From positions 1 through 19,241 of the forward strand of contig JAEWAC010000116.1 in assembly GCA_023391895.1 (NCBI GenBank): 19,241 bases of DNA, in the 5' to 3' direction. This DNA comes from Bacteroidota bacterium (GTDB taxonomy: Bacteria; Bacteroidota; Bacteroidia; Chitinophagales; Chitinophagaceae). The position numbers were made by a program, and so were the translations under genes. The stretch's first letter is position 1, and each line of letters opens with the position of its first letter. The notes under the pieces were generated by a model. That model was not told where the DNA came from. It did not search any database and saw nothing but the letters and a program-made list of their open reading frames with translations. Below, one piece after another: positions 6,797-14,264 of this stretch.

Positions 6797-7672
6797 ATGA
6801 GTATGCGACAATTAAAGATCACGAAATCTATTACCAATCGTGAATCTCAAAGCTTAGAGAAGTACCTTCAGGAGATCGGCAAAGTAGATCTCATTACCCC
6901 CGAAGAAGAAGTAAGACTGGCTACCCTTATTAAACAGGGCGACCAACGAGCACTGGATCGGCTGACCAAGGCCAACCTGCGCTTTGTGGTTTCTGTAGCC
7001 AAACAGTATCAAAACCAGGGTCTTTCCCTGCCCGACCTGATCAACGAGGGCAACGTCGGACTGATCAAGGCGGCCCAGCGGTTTGACGAAACCCGCGGTT
7101 TTAAATTTATTTCCTATGCAGTATGGTGGATCCGCCAATCTATTCTTCAGGCACTGGCCGAGCAGGCCCGTATTGTACGCCTGCCGCTGAACAAAGTAGG
7201 TCTTACCAACCGCATACAAAAAGCCTTTAGCCAGCTGGAACAGGAGTTTGAACGGGAGCCCTCCCCCGAAGAACTGGCCGACATGCTGGAAATGGACCTG
7301 GACGAAGTTTCTTCTTCCCTGGGTATCAATGCCCGCCACGTTAGTATGGATACGCCCCTGGCCGAAGGCGAGGAAAGCACCCTGCTGGATGTATTGGTCA
7401 ACCACAATGCCGACAAAACCGACCAGGAGCTGGACCACAACGTTTCTTTGAAAATAGAAATTGACCGGTCGCTGCAAACCCTTACCGACCGCCAGAAAGA
7501 AGTGGTGTGCTATTTCTTTGGCATCGGGGTAGACCATCCACTGAGCCTGGAAGACATAGGCGAAAAGTTTAACCTGACCCGGGAGCGGGTGCGCCAGATC
7601 AAGGACAAAGCCATCACCAAGCTTCGTACCACCCAAAAATGCAACCTGTTAAGGTCTTACTTGGGCAACTAA
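6797..7672 (+). CDS. rpoD: Primary RNA polymerase sigma factor (RpoD/SigA, short Bacteroidota type)
   Basis: A 291-aa sigma-70 protein directing transcription of housekeeping genes. Region 1.2 is at about residues 18-55 (SLEKYLQEIGKVDLITPEEE). Region 2 contains NLRFVVSVAKQYQNQGLSLPD, the core-binding segment LINEGNVGLIKAAQRFD and the -10-reading/melting segment FKFISYAVWWIRQSILQALA. Region 3 begins RLPLNKVG, and region 4 ends with the HTH LSLEDIGEKFNLTRERVRQIKD, split here as LSLEDIGEKF and NLTRERVRQIK. It lacks the long region 1.1 and the non-conserved insert of E. coli RpoD, as is normal in this phylum. Close homologues start at MRQLKI, which would use the second ATG (6803). A palindromic terminator follows at 7719-7748. 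Identification is very secure. Confidence 0.97.
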   Translation: MSMRQLKITKSITNRESQSLEKYLQEIGKVDLITPEEEVRLATLIKQGDQRALDRLTKANLRFVVSVAKQYQNQGLSLPDLINEGNVGLIKAAQRFDETRGFKFISYAVWWIRQSILQALAEQARIVRLPLNKVGLTNRIQKAFSQLEQEFEREPSPEELADMLEMDLDEVSSSLGINARHVSMDTPLAEGEESTLLDVLVNHNADKTDQELDHNVSLKIEIDRSLQTLTDRQKEVVCYFFGIGVDHPLSLEDIGEKFNLTRERVRQIKDKAITKLRTTQKCNLLRSYLGN

Positions 7673-7698
7673 GCAGCTTTTAAATCATCCTATCCTTT

Positions 7699-7706
7699 TA
7701 TCTTTG
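7699..7706 (+). promoter_or_regulatory. Consensus -7 element TATCTTTG
   Basis: Exact match to TAnnTTTG, followed by CA as in strong Bacteroidota promoters. No convincing -33 TTTG lies about 20 bp upstream. The predicted start, near 7711-7713, is just before the hairpin at 7719-7743, so the transcript would be attenuated unless it reads through into the GxxExxY gene. Confidence 0.4.
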
Positions 7707-7718
7707 CACAAAATATTT

Positions 7719-7748
7719 AAAGTGAACATTCAATGTTCACTTTTTTTT
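7719..7748 (+). terminator. Terminator after the primary sigma gene
   Basis: AAAGTGAACATT (7719-7730) and AATGTTCACTTT (7732-7743) are exact reverse complements around one base, followed by an uninterrupted T-run to 7748. The stem is long and perfectly paired, and lies 47 bp past the sigma-factor stop codon. Confidence 0.85.
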
Positions 7749-7750
7749 AT

Positions 7751-7791
7751 CGCGGATTTCACGGATTGGATATGGATGACACGGATTAGAG
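7751..7791. repeat. Left repeat flanking the GxxExxY gene
   Basis: Contains GGATTTCACGGATT at 7754-7767, followed by a related ATGGATGACACGGATT. The 14-nt core is the exact reverse complement of 8208-8221 on the other side of the gene. Confidence 0.7.
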
Positions 7792-7823
7792 AAAAAATGA
7801 TTTTCTTTTAAAAGGATGAAAGG

Positions 7824-8216
7824 ATGGATACCAGCCGTTTGAAATACAGCGATATAACTGAAAAGGTTATCGGGTGCGCCATGAAGGTGCATTCGCATTT
7901 TGGCAGCGGCTTTCCGGAAACGGTGTATAAAAAAAGCCTGATGATAGAATTGGAAAGGAGTGGTCTTCAGTTTCAATCGGAAGTAGAAAAAGACATTTAC
8001 TACCAGGGAGCTTTTATTGGAAAGAGAAGACTGGATCTGATGATAGAAGGCATCGTATTGATAGAACTGAAAGCCACAAAAGAAGTAGATAAAAGTTGTT
8101 ATAACCAAATTATTAATTATTTAAAAGTATTTGATTTAGAAGTAGGATTATTACTGAACTTCGGAGGAGAAAGCCTGCATTTCAAAAGGTTTATGAAATC
8201 TAAAGGAAATCCGTGA
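7824..8216 (+). CDS. GxxExxY protein (PD-(D/E)XK nuclease-like, TIGR04256/PDDEXK_3 type)
   Basis: A 130-aa protein with the family-naming motif G29-F-P-E32-T-V-Y35, preceded by the conserved VHSHFGSG segment with His23. A PD-(D/E)XK-like core is visible: Asp71 in KRRLDLMI and E81-L-K83 in IVLIELKATKEV. Proteins of this family are widespread in Bacteroidota and have no established function; a nuclease role is inferred from the fold. The gene sits alone between the sigma-factor terminator and ffh. It is bracketed by perfect 14-bp inverted repeats (7754-7767 and 8208-8221), and its stop codon (8214-8216) is inside the right repeat, which also encodes the C-terminal Gly-Asn-Pro. This suggests that gene and repeat travelled together. 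Family certain, activity uncertain. Confidence 0.9.
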   Translation: MDTSRLKYSDITEKVIGCAMKVHSHFGSGFPETVYKKSLMIELERSGLQFQSEVEKDIYYQGAFIGKRRLDLMIEGIVLIELKATKEVDKSCYNQIINYLKVFDLEVGLLLNFGGESLHFKRFMKSKGNP

Positions 8217-8221
8217 AATCC
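8208..8221. repeat. Right repeat flanking the GxxExxY gene
   Basis: AATCCGTGAAATCC is the exact inverted copy of 7754-7767, spans the gene's TGA stop, and occurs again at 10109-10122. Confidence 0.7.
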
Positions 8222-8247
8222 ATTCTAAATCCTTAAATCCTCGATAT

Positions 8248-9576
<1,329 letters not shown>

Positions 9577-9606
9577 CCTGGATCAAGAAAAACAAAAACC
9601 AACCAT

Positions 9607-9637
9607 AAAAAAGCCGGCCTGAGAGCCGGTTTTTTTA
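9607..9637 (+). terminator. Terminator of ffh
   Basis: A run of A, then GCCGGC (9613-9618), loop CTGAGA, GCCGGT (9625-9630) and TTTTTTT to 9637. The A-run can pair with the T-run, giving a stem of about 12 bp. It lies 31 bp past the ffh stop. Confidence 0.9.
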
Positions 9638-9754
9638 TAGGCATCGGCAGCCCCTCCCCGGTGAAGCGGGAGGTCAGGCTGTTGATTTCAAGGCAGCTAT
9701 AGAATTGAGACATGAGATTCTAAAGCTTTTTTCAGTTACGGATGTAAATTTATC

Positions 9755-10099
9755 AACTCTTTAAAAACCCCATATCAGCTGCGCAATCGTGCAAAAAAGG
9801 TGGGGAGAAAACAGGACCAGGGTTGCTGTTGTTTAGTACTTTGTCAGGATCAGGCAGCTTGAAAAGCAGTAACTTCTGAGATCCCTCCTTCGTTGGGATG
9901 ACAGGGGAAGAAGTATCAGAAAAAAACAGCCTGCCTGAAAAGGCTACAACAAGAAGGAAGCAATTGCTTTAAAAACCCATATCAACCCGTTCAACCACTT
10001 AACTTATCAACTCCTTCAAAACCTCAATTACTTTTATACATCCGTGAAATCCTTATAAAACCCTTTCATCCGCGATCCAACTTCTTCAAAAACCCATAT
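9755..10099 (-). repeat. Three reverse copies of the interspersed 21-nt motif
   Basis: Copies at 9755-9775, 9962-9982 and 10079-10099 all contain AAAACCCCATAT or AAAACCCATAT preceded by an AACTTCTTC-like or CTTT-like stretch. All face the same way here, unlike the inverted pairs near the window ends. Confidence 0.6.
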
Positions 10100-10108
10100 C
10101 CGTTTACG

Positions 10109-10122
10109 AATCCGTGAAATCC
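10109..10122. repeat. Solo copy of the GxxExxY-flanking repeat
   Basis: AATCCGTGAAATCC is identical to 8208-8221. A 13-nt copy lies at 10040-10052, and related TCCGCGAAATCC follows at 10131-10142. No GxxExxY gene is present here. Confidence 0.6.
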
Positions 10123-10144
10123 TCTTCAAATCCGCGAAATCCGC

Positions 10145-10196
10145 GATCCAACTTGCGAACTCGAGAACTTTCAACTTTAAACCTTAAACTATAAAC
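10145..10196. repeat. Heptad/octad array ending in AAC
   Basis: Consecutive units GATCCAAC, TTGCGAAC, TCGAGAAC, TTTCAAC, TTTAAAC, CTTAAAC, TATAAAC. The reverse complement matches 18131-18183 almost completely; the other copy carries exactly one additional 8-nt unit. Confidence 0.75.
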
Positions 10197-10243
10197 TACT
10201 CCCTCCTGCCCCATTCCGTAACAAAAAGTTTACACTTCGCGGC

Positions 10244-10274
10244 TTGTAATTTAGCCTCAGGTTACCTACATTTG
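10244..10274 (+). promoter_or_regulatory. Promoter of rpsP
   Basis: TTG (10244-10246), a 20-nt spacer and TACATTTG (10267-10274) fit the Bacteroidota -33/-7 consensus. Transcription would start near 10280, giving a leader of about 40 nt. This is the best promoter in the window. Confidence 0.7.
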
Positions 10275-10320
10275 CACTCCTAATCATTATTGTTTCACCG
10301 CATTTAAATTTCTATTTAAG

Positions 10321-10770
10321 ATGCCAGTTAAAATCCGCTTACAAAGACACGGGTCTAAGAAAAGACCCTTCTACTTTATTGTAGTTGCAGACGCTCGCAG
10401 CCCCCGCGATGGTAAATTCATTCAAAAGTTAGGTACGTACAACCCTTTAACCACACCGGCTACCGTACAGTTGGACCGCCAACGTGCACTGGACTGGTTG
10501 AATAAAGGTGCGCAACCAACCGACACTGTAAGAAAGATCTTATCATACAAAGGCGTGCTGTACCTGAAGCACTTATTGCGTGGAGTTTCACTGGGCTTAT
10601 TTGACGATGCGACCGCTATGGAAAAATTCCAGAAGTGGCACACTGAACATGAGGCTCAGATCAAACAAAAGCAAGAAGCTTCTATGCGTGAAAGAAGAGC
10701 CAGGAGAAATCCGCCTTACCGCCGTCCTGAACGCAGACCGCAACAGAACGACCAAGGCGCTGAAGGATAA
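10321..10770 (+). CDS. rpsP: 30S ribosomal protein S16
   Basis: A 149-aa protein. The first 80-85 residues are the canonical S16 domain (MPVKIRLQRHGSKKRPFYFI, then VVADARSPRDGKFIQKLGTYNP), which binds 16S rRNA and aids assembly of the small subunit. The remaining roughly 65 residues are a charged, Gln/Arg-rich tail (KWHTEHEAQIKQKQEASMRE region, then Arg-Pro-rich). S16 is about 80 aa in many bacteria; C-terminal extensions are common in Bacteroidota. A strong promoter precedes the gene and a perfect terminator follows it, so it appears to be a single-gene transcript instead of the usual rpsP-rimM-trmD-rplS operon. Confidence 0.97.
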   Translation: MPVKIRLQRHGSKKRPFYFIVVADARSPRDGKFIQKLGTYNPLTTPATVQLDRQRALDWLNKGAQPTDTVRKILSYKGVLYLKHLLRGVSLGLFDDATAMEKFQKWHTEHEAQIKQKQEASMRERRARRNPPYRRPERRPQQNDQGAEG

Positions 10771-10796
10771 TCACCCGGAACCTTTCAACCTTTTAC

Positions 10797-10826
10797 AGGC
10801 GACACCTTTGGTGTCGCCTTTTTTTA
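10797..10826 (+). terminator. Terminator of rpsP
   Basis: AGGCGACACC (10797-10806), loop TTT, GGTGTCGCCT (10810-10819), then a T-run to about 10826. A perfect 10-bp GC-rich stem 26 bp past the stop codon. Confidence 0.92.
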
Positions 10827-10827
10827 T

Positions 10828-10867
10828 CGCGGATTTCGCGGATTTTTAATGGATTTCACAGATTTTC
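10828..10867. repeat. GGATTTC-type repeat directly after the rpsP terminator
   Basis: CGCGGATTTCGCGGATTTTT followed by AATGGATTTCACAGATTTTC. It begins with the same TTTATCGCGGATTTC context that follows the sigma-factor terminator at 7746-7760, so the repeat abuts a T-run in both places. Also close to 2080-2118. Confidence 0.6.
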
Positions 10868-11049
10868 AAAAGTCCATATACACTTTACGACATAGCCCTT
10901 TTGAAGATTGAACAGGGTATATGGGATTTTAAAGAAGTTTATACTTTTCAAAAACTCATATCCATTTACAACGGCTCCTTTCCCCAAAAGTTTCTTTCAG
11001 GCACACTCCTTGTTTTCCTTACCGTTCCATATGGGTTTTTGAAAGAAAT
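10863..11049. repeat. Cluster of four short interspersed motifs, alternating orientation
   Basis: Reverse 10863-10879, forward 10919-10939 (ATATGGGATTTTAAAGAAGT), reverse 10943-10961, forward 11029-11049 (ATATGGGTTTTTGAAAGAAA). The strict alternation gives two reverse-forward pairs, as at 342-410 and inside the end repeats. Confidence 0.6.
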
Positions 11050-11101
11050 GAATTTCATGGAGGCCGGCCTTCGGTTAAAGCGGCAATGGTGTTTTAGGTC
11101 A

Positions 11102-11143
11102 CCTCATTTTTCATTTTTACTTTTGAATTTTACATTTTACATG
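11102..11143. repeat. Heptad array running into the rimM start codon
   Basis: Six unbroken 7-mers: CCTCATT, TTTCATT, TTTACTT, TTGAATT, TTACATT, TTACATG. The last three bases are the rimM ATG. The array also contains a -7 match. Confidence 0.7.
11118..11125 (+). promoter_or_regulatory. Putative -7 element of rimM
   Basis: TACTTTTG fits TAnnTTTG exactly, 15 bp before the ATG, so the leader would be about 10 nt. It lies within the heptad array. A proper -33 TTTG is not seen. Confidence 0.4.
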
Positions 11144-11656
11144 ACAGAATACTTTAAAATCGGCAAACTGGTCAGCGCCTTTGGCTTAAAGGGCGAGCTC
11201 ATCTTAAAGCACAACCTGGGCAAAAAAACTTCGCTGAAAGGCCTGCAGGCCCTATTTGTGGAAGAACGCAAGGAAAGCTTTATCCCCTGGTTTATTGAAA
11301 GCACCAAAATCAAAAGCGAAGACGAACTGTACATCAAGCTGGCCGATGTAAACATACGGGAGGCCGCCCTTAAGCTGACGCAAAAAGAAGTATGGATTCC
11401 GGAAGCCGATTTTAAAAAGTTTTCCGCCCAGTCCTCCCCCATCAACTTACTGGGTTATGATATTGTGGAAGCCGGCAAAACGCTGGGCAAAATTCTGGAG
11501 GTGATCGAACAGCCGCACCAGTTATTGTGCCGTATAGACATAGAAGGAAAAGAGGTCCTCATTCCGCTGAACGAGGACACGATTAAAAAGGTAGACAAAA
11601 AAGCCCGCCAGGTTATCGTGCAGCTGCCCGAAGGCCTGCTGGAAATCTATTTATAA
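11141..11656 (+). CDS. rimM: Ribosome maturation factor RimM
   Basis: A 171-aa two-domain protein that binds S19 and promotes maturation of the 30S head. The N-terminal RimM domain begins MTEYFKIGKLVSAFGLKGEL, the typical start with the I-G-K-x3-x-G-L-K-G-E pattern; VWIPEAD (about residues 85-91) ends the domain. A PRC-barrel domain follows (INLLGYDIVEAGKTLGKILE, then LLCRIDIEGKEVLIPLNEDT). I start at 11141 because upstream sequence is repeat-derived and known family members start here. It is 370 bp from rpsP, its usual operon partner, and no trmD or rplS follows. It is convergent with the DinB-family gene, 25 bp apart. Confidence 0.93.
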   Translation: MTEYFKIGKLVSAFGLKGELILKHNLGKKTSLKGLQALFVEERKESFIPWFIESTKIKSEDELYIKLADVNIREAALKLTQKEVWIPEADFKKFSAQSSPINLLGYDIVEAGKTLGKILEVIEQPHQLLCRIDIEGKEVLIPLNEDTIKKVDKKARQVIVQLPEGLLEIYL

Positions 11657-11681
11657 CCACATGATGGGCTTTTCAGCCATT

Positions 11682-12305
11682 TCAGGCTAACGCACCCTGA
11701 GGCTGCGCTGCAGAAAAGATGACCGGAAATTTATCGGTAGAGATACCCAGGTCGTGAATGGCATTGCGGGCCTGTATCATATGGCGCTGCTCATGGGCCA
11801 CCAAAAAGCGGAAGGTGTCACCAAGTTTCAGCCGTATCAGCTTGCTGATGGAAATGGGCACCCTGATGTTGTTCAGGTTGTATTGGCGGGCCCGGTCCAG
11901 CAGTTGCAGCATTCGGTGTTGCTGGTCTATAAACTCCTTGATCACCGTTTCGCTGTGCAGGGCGGCCGGCGGGTGGTAGCCCTTGGGCGTTTTCATTTTA
12001 TTTTTTACCTGGTACACATTGGTGGGTTTCATCATTTTGGTAAAATAATCACCCATGCGCCCTGAGTTGAACCAGGCTGACCGTTCCTGCTGGCCTTCAT
12101 TCATGGCCTTTTCAATGGCAGGCAGGTAGTACCGGTTGTAAATATTTAAATGCTCTATAGCCTGTACCGCCGTCCACCGGCCTTCGGTCAGCGGGTAAGA
12201 CAGTTTGATTTTGTCCAGGCCCTGCATGGCTTCTGCAGCGGCAATAATTTGTTTTACGTCTGCCTGCAGGCTATCTATCAGTTCGTCTGTTTTATACTTT
12301 TTCAT
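11682..12305 (-). CDS. DinB-family (DUF664-type) putative metal-dependent protein
   Basis: A 207-aa four-helix-bundle protein of the DinB/YfiT-like superfamily, unrelated to DNA polymerase IV despite the shared name. The three metal-ligand histidines of the family are His52 (AIEHLNIYNRYY), His171 and His175 (VAHEQRHMIQA). Known members include thiol transferases, such as bacillithiol or mycothiol transferases, and many proteins of unknown role, so no substrate is assigned. The start ATG at 12305 has a minus-strand TAGTTTTG (12322-12329) 16 bp upstream, matching the -7 consensus. It lies downstream of the Crp/Fnr regulator gene on the same strand, 66 bp apart, with its own likely promoter in the gap. 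Confidence 0.9.
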   Translation of the reverse strand: MKKYKTDELIDSLQADVKQIIAAAEAMQGLDKIKLSYPLTEGRWTAVQAIEHLNIYNRYYLPAIEKAMNEGQQERSAWFNSGRMGDYFTKMMKPTNVYQVKNKMKTPKGYHPPAALHSETVIKEFIDQQHRMLQLLDRARQYNLNNIRVPISISKLIRLKLGDTFRFLVAHEQRHMIQARNAIHDLGISTDKFPVIFSAAQPQGALA

Positions 12306-12321
12306 GTTGCTGAATTTTGCC

Positions 12322-12329
12322 CAAAACTA
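12322..12329 (-). promoter_or_regulatory. Putative -7 element of the DinB-family gene
   Basis: Minus-strand TAGTTTTG fits TAnnTTTG, 16 bp before the ATG. The only CAAA (minus-strand TTTG) nearby is at 12345-12348, 15 bp away, shorter than usual. Confidence 0.45.
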
Positions 12330-12371
12330 TTTTCTCTACAACTGCAAAATCTTTGCCTGCATCAACATTTT

Positions 12372-12923
12372 TTAAATGGGTACGCTATTCAGCAGCTTGC
12401 TGAAGGTGGCCGCATCAATGCCCAGGTAAGAAGCCAGGTACTTGTGCGGAATCAGCTGCAACACATGCGGACTGCGGCGCAGCAAGGCTTTAAACTTTTC
12501 TTCGGCACTAAAACACTGTATATCAATCTGGCGCTTGAGCACCCCTTTTAAGGTTACTGCCGTGGCCCTCAGCACCAGGGTTTGCACAGCGGGGAATTGC
12601 TGCATCAATTGGTCTAATTGTGCATAGGTGGTACGCAAAAATTTGGAGGCGGTCAGGGTTTCAAAAAAGTAAAGCGAAGGCGATTGCGTTAAAAAAGAGT
12701 CGGCCACGCCGGAAAAAGAAGGCGGATAGGTAAATACAATAGTAGCCTCTTTGTGCACATCATCAGCATAAAACGACCGCTGCACGCCATCCAGCACAAA
12801 ATACAGGTACCGCTCCGTGTCGCCGGCCCGGGTCAGCAGGGTTTTGCGCTTGCACGCAAAGGGTTGCCAGATGTTGCTAAAGGCTTCCCATTCCGCTTGC
12901 GGCAAAGGATAAATCAAGTCCAT
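12372..12923 (-). CDS. Crp/Fnr-family transcriptional regulator
   Basis: A 183-aa regulator with a cyclic-nucleotide-binding-like beta-barrel (about 15-110, including LLTRAGDTERYLYFVLDGVQ) and a C-terminal helix-turn-helix (about 155-180, LIPHKYLASYLGIDAATFSK). This is the common Bacteroidota Crp-like type that usually lacks the cAMP-contact residues, so the effector is unknown. The frame is open to 13151, but I start at the ATG at 12923: the upstream part overlaps the divergent polymerase IV gene, contains a copy of a short intergenic repeat, and family members begin just before the barrel. No convincing promoter is seen upstream. Divergent from dinB (polymerase IV). Confidence 0.9.
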   Translation of the reverse strand: MDLIYPLPQAEWEAFSNIWQPFACKRKTLLTRAGDTERYLYFVLDGVQRSFYADDVHKEATIVFTYPPSFSGVADSFLTQSPSLYFFETLTASKFLRTTYAQLDQLMQQFPAVQTLVLRATAVTLKGVLKRQIDIQCFSAEEKFKALLRRSPHVLQLIPHKYLASYLGIDAATFSKLLNSVPI

Positions 12924-12943
12924 ATGGGCTTTTAAAACAATTT
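12922..12943 (+). repeat. Degenerate short interspersed motif over the Crp/Fnr start
   Basis: ATATGGGCTTTTAAAACAAT followed by TT matches the first half of the motif. It covers the start codon region of the minus-strand Crp/Fnr gene, supporting the short start. Confidence 0.4.
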
Positions 12944-13010
12944 CTTCCAAGTAGCCAAGTTTTGATCTTAAAAGTAGCTTTTCCGCCTCATTTTTCGAAG
13001 TGCAAAACCG

Positions 13011-13018
13011 TATTTTTG
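13011..13018 (+). promoter_or_regulatory. Putative -7 element of dinB (polymerase IV)
   Basis: TATTTTTG is an exact TAnnTTTG match ending 11 bp before the ATG at 13030. It predicts a leader of only about 5-8 nt and excludes the GTG at 13000 as start. Confidence 0.5.
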
Positions 13019-13029
13019 ACCACTTGAGT

Positions 13030-14199
13030 ATGCCTGTAAAACATATTGCCCACTTTGACCTCGATGCATTTTTTGTATCGGTGGAATTGCTTAAAAACCC
13101 ATCGCTCAAAGGCAAGCCCCTGATTGTAGGCGGCGATGGCCAGCGGGGCATTGTGGCGGCCTGCAGCTACGAGGCCCGCAAGTACGGCATTCAAAGCGCC
13201 ATGCCCTCCCTAACAGCCAAACGGCTTTGCCCGCAGGCAGTTTTTATCAAAGGCAGTTACCACGAGTACAGCCACTATTCACGGCTGGTGACTTCCATCA
13301 TTGCCGATAAAGTGCCCCTGTTTGAAAAAGCCTCTATCGACGAATTTTACTGCGACCTCACCGGCATGGACAAGTTCTTTGGCGTGAACAAATACACCCG
13401 GGAGCTGCGGGAAACCATCATTCGCGAAAGCGGCCTGCCTATCTCTTACGGTCTTTCTACCTCCAAACTGGTCAGCAAAATGGCCACCAACGAAGCCAAG
13501 CCCAATGGGTTTTTGGAAATACCACCGGGAAAAGAAACCGCGTTTTTATGGCCCCTGGCGGTAGAAAAAATCCCGATGGTGGGTAAGCAAACCGAAATGC
13601 AGCTGAAAAACATTGGCATTTACACCATTGAGCAACTGGCCCAGACACCGGTGGAAACACTGGAGCGGGTATTGGGCAAATGGGGCGAAAGCCTGTGGCA
13701 AAAAGCCAACTGCCTGTACGACTCGCCGGTAGAGCCGTACAACGAACAAAAGTCCCTGTCCAGTGAAAACACCTTTTCGGAAGACACCACCGACATTCCT
13801 TTTCTGCACAACGAACTGGTACGCCTGACCGAAAAAACCGCTTATGACCTTCGGGATGAAAAAAAGCTGACCGGCTGCGTTACTATTAAGATCAAGTATG
13901 CCGATTTTGAAGTAAATACCCGGCAGGAGGTCATTGATTATACCGCCCTGGACGACGTGCTGCTGGCCAAAGCCAAAAGCATTTTTAACAAATTGTACAA
14001 AAGGGGCCAAAAGGTACGGTTATTGGGTGTACGCTTTAGCCAGCTGGTGCCCATGACACTGCAAATGAACCTGTTTGACAATGCAGAAGAAAAGCTGCAG
14101 CTCTACCACACCGTTGATGCCCTCAAAAACCTGTTTGGCAAAGACGTTATTACCAAGGCTACAGTTTTAAAAAATAAACCCAACCGTACGGAAGATTAA
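13030..14199 (+). CDS. dinB: DNA polymerase IV (Y-family, DinB)
   Basis: A 389-aa translesion DNA polymerase. The palm carboxylates are Asp10 and the pair Asp104-Glu105 (HFDLDAFFVSVE at 8-19; ASIDEFYCD at 101-109). The steric-gate region (FFVSVE), the fingers segment VVAACSYEARKYGI-like IVAACSYEARKYGIQSAMPS, the helix-hairpin-helix thumb (VEKIPMVGKQTEMQLKNIGI) and the little-finger domain follow in order. QMNLF at 345-349 matches the beta-clamp-binding motif and lies before a 40-residue tail rather than at the very end. I start at 13030 (MPVKHIAHFDLDAFF); a GTG ten codons earlier lies upstream of a good -7 element. Followed 65 bp later by the Lrp-type gene. Confidence 0.96.
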   Translation: MPVKHIAHFDLDAFFVSVELLKNPSLKGKPLIVGGDGQRGIVAACSYEARKYGIQSAMPSLTAKRLCPQAVFIKGSYHEYSHYSRLVTSIIADKVPLFEKASIDEFYCDLTGMDKFFGVNKYTRELRETIIRESGLPISYGLSTSKLVSKMATNEAKPNGFLEIPPGKETAFLWPLAVEKIPMVGKQTEMQLKNIGIYTIEQLAQTPVETLERVLGKWGESLWQKANCLYDSPVEPYNEQKSLSSENTFSEDTTDIPFLHNELVRLTEKTAYDLRDEKKLTGCVTIKIKYADFEVNTRQEVIDYTALDDVLLAKAKSIFNKLYKRGQKVRLLGVRFSQLVPMTLQMNLFDNAEEKLQLYHTVDALKNLFGKDVITKATVLKNKPNRTED

Positions 14200-14215
14200 T
14201 TTTTTCCAAATTTTT

Positions 14216-14259
14216 AGAATATTATTCAGCATTTTGATAACTTTATAGAATAATATTCT
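14216..14259. promoter_or_regulatory. Inverted-repeat operator before the Lrp-type gene
   Basis: AGAATATTATTC (14216-14227) and GAATAATATTCT (14248-14259) are exact inverted 12-mers with centres 32 bp apart, about three helical turns. Each half is itself nearly palindromic. A -7-like TAACTTTA (14238-14245) lies between them. Position and AT-rich form suit autoregulation by the Lrp/AsnC protein encoded directly downstream. Confidence 0.6.
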
Positions 14260-14264
14260 GCACA

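Larger units (their letters stand above)
9577..10320. other. Gene-free, repeat-rich gap between ffh and rpsP
   Basis: No credible coding frame. In order: the ffh terminator; an imperfect hairpin with CCTCCC/GGGAGG arms (9653-9658, 9668-9673); a reverse copy of the short interspersed motif (9755-9775); a GAGAT-hairpin-GACAG element (9878-9904); two further reverse motif copies (9962-9982, 10079-10099); ATCCGTGAAATCC-type repeats (10040-10052, 10109-10122); an AAC-ended heptad/octad array (10145-10196); and the rpsP promoter. Confidence 0.8.
10771..11140. other. Repeat-rich gap between rpsP and rimM
   Basis: No gene is supported. It contains the rpsP terminator, a GGATTTC-type repeat, at least four copies of the short motif (reverse 10863-10879, forward 10919-10939, reverse 10943-10961, forward 11029-11049) and a heptad array that ends in the rimM start codon. 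The frame open upstream of rimM is made from these repeats and is not evidence of coding. Confidence 0.75.

Noticed and set aside
6854..7636. Long open frame (260 codons) on the strand opposite the sigma-factor gene
   Set aside because: Antisense shadow of a highly conserved gene; the translation has no domain character.
9577..10320. CRISPR array in the repeat-rich gap
   Set aside because: Repeats are irregularly spaced, degenerate and of several families; there are no equal spacers and no cas genes.
9577..10320. tRNA or 4.5S RNA gene near ffh
   Set aside because: No cloverleaf with a T-loop, and no GNRA-capped SRP hairpin with conserved bases, was recognisable.
10901..11140. Upstream extension of rimM in the same frame
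   Set aside because: The sequence consists of short interspersed motifs and a heptad array, and RimM proteins begin at the MTEYFKIGK start.
13085..13101. AAAAACCCAT resembling the short interspersed motif inside dinB
   Set aside because: Lacks the ATAT end and the AACTTC arm, and the encoded residues (LLKNPSLKGK) are normal for the family.
12924..13151. N-terminal extension of the Crp/Fnr regulator
   Set aside because: It overlaps the divergent polymerase IV gene and its promoter, and the encoded residues do not resemble the family; the ATG at 12923 gives a normal length.
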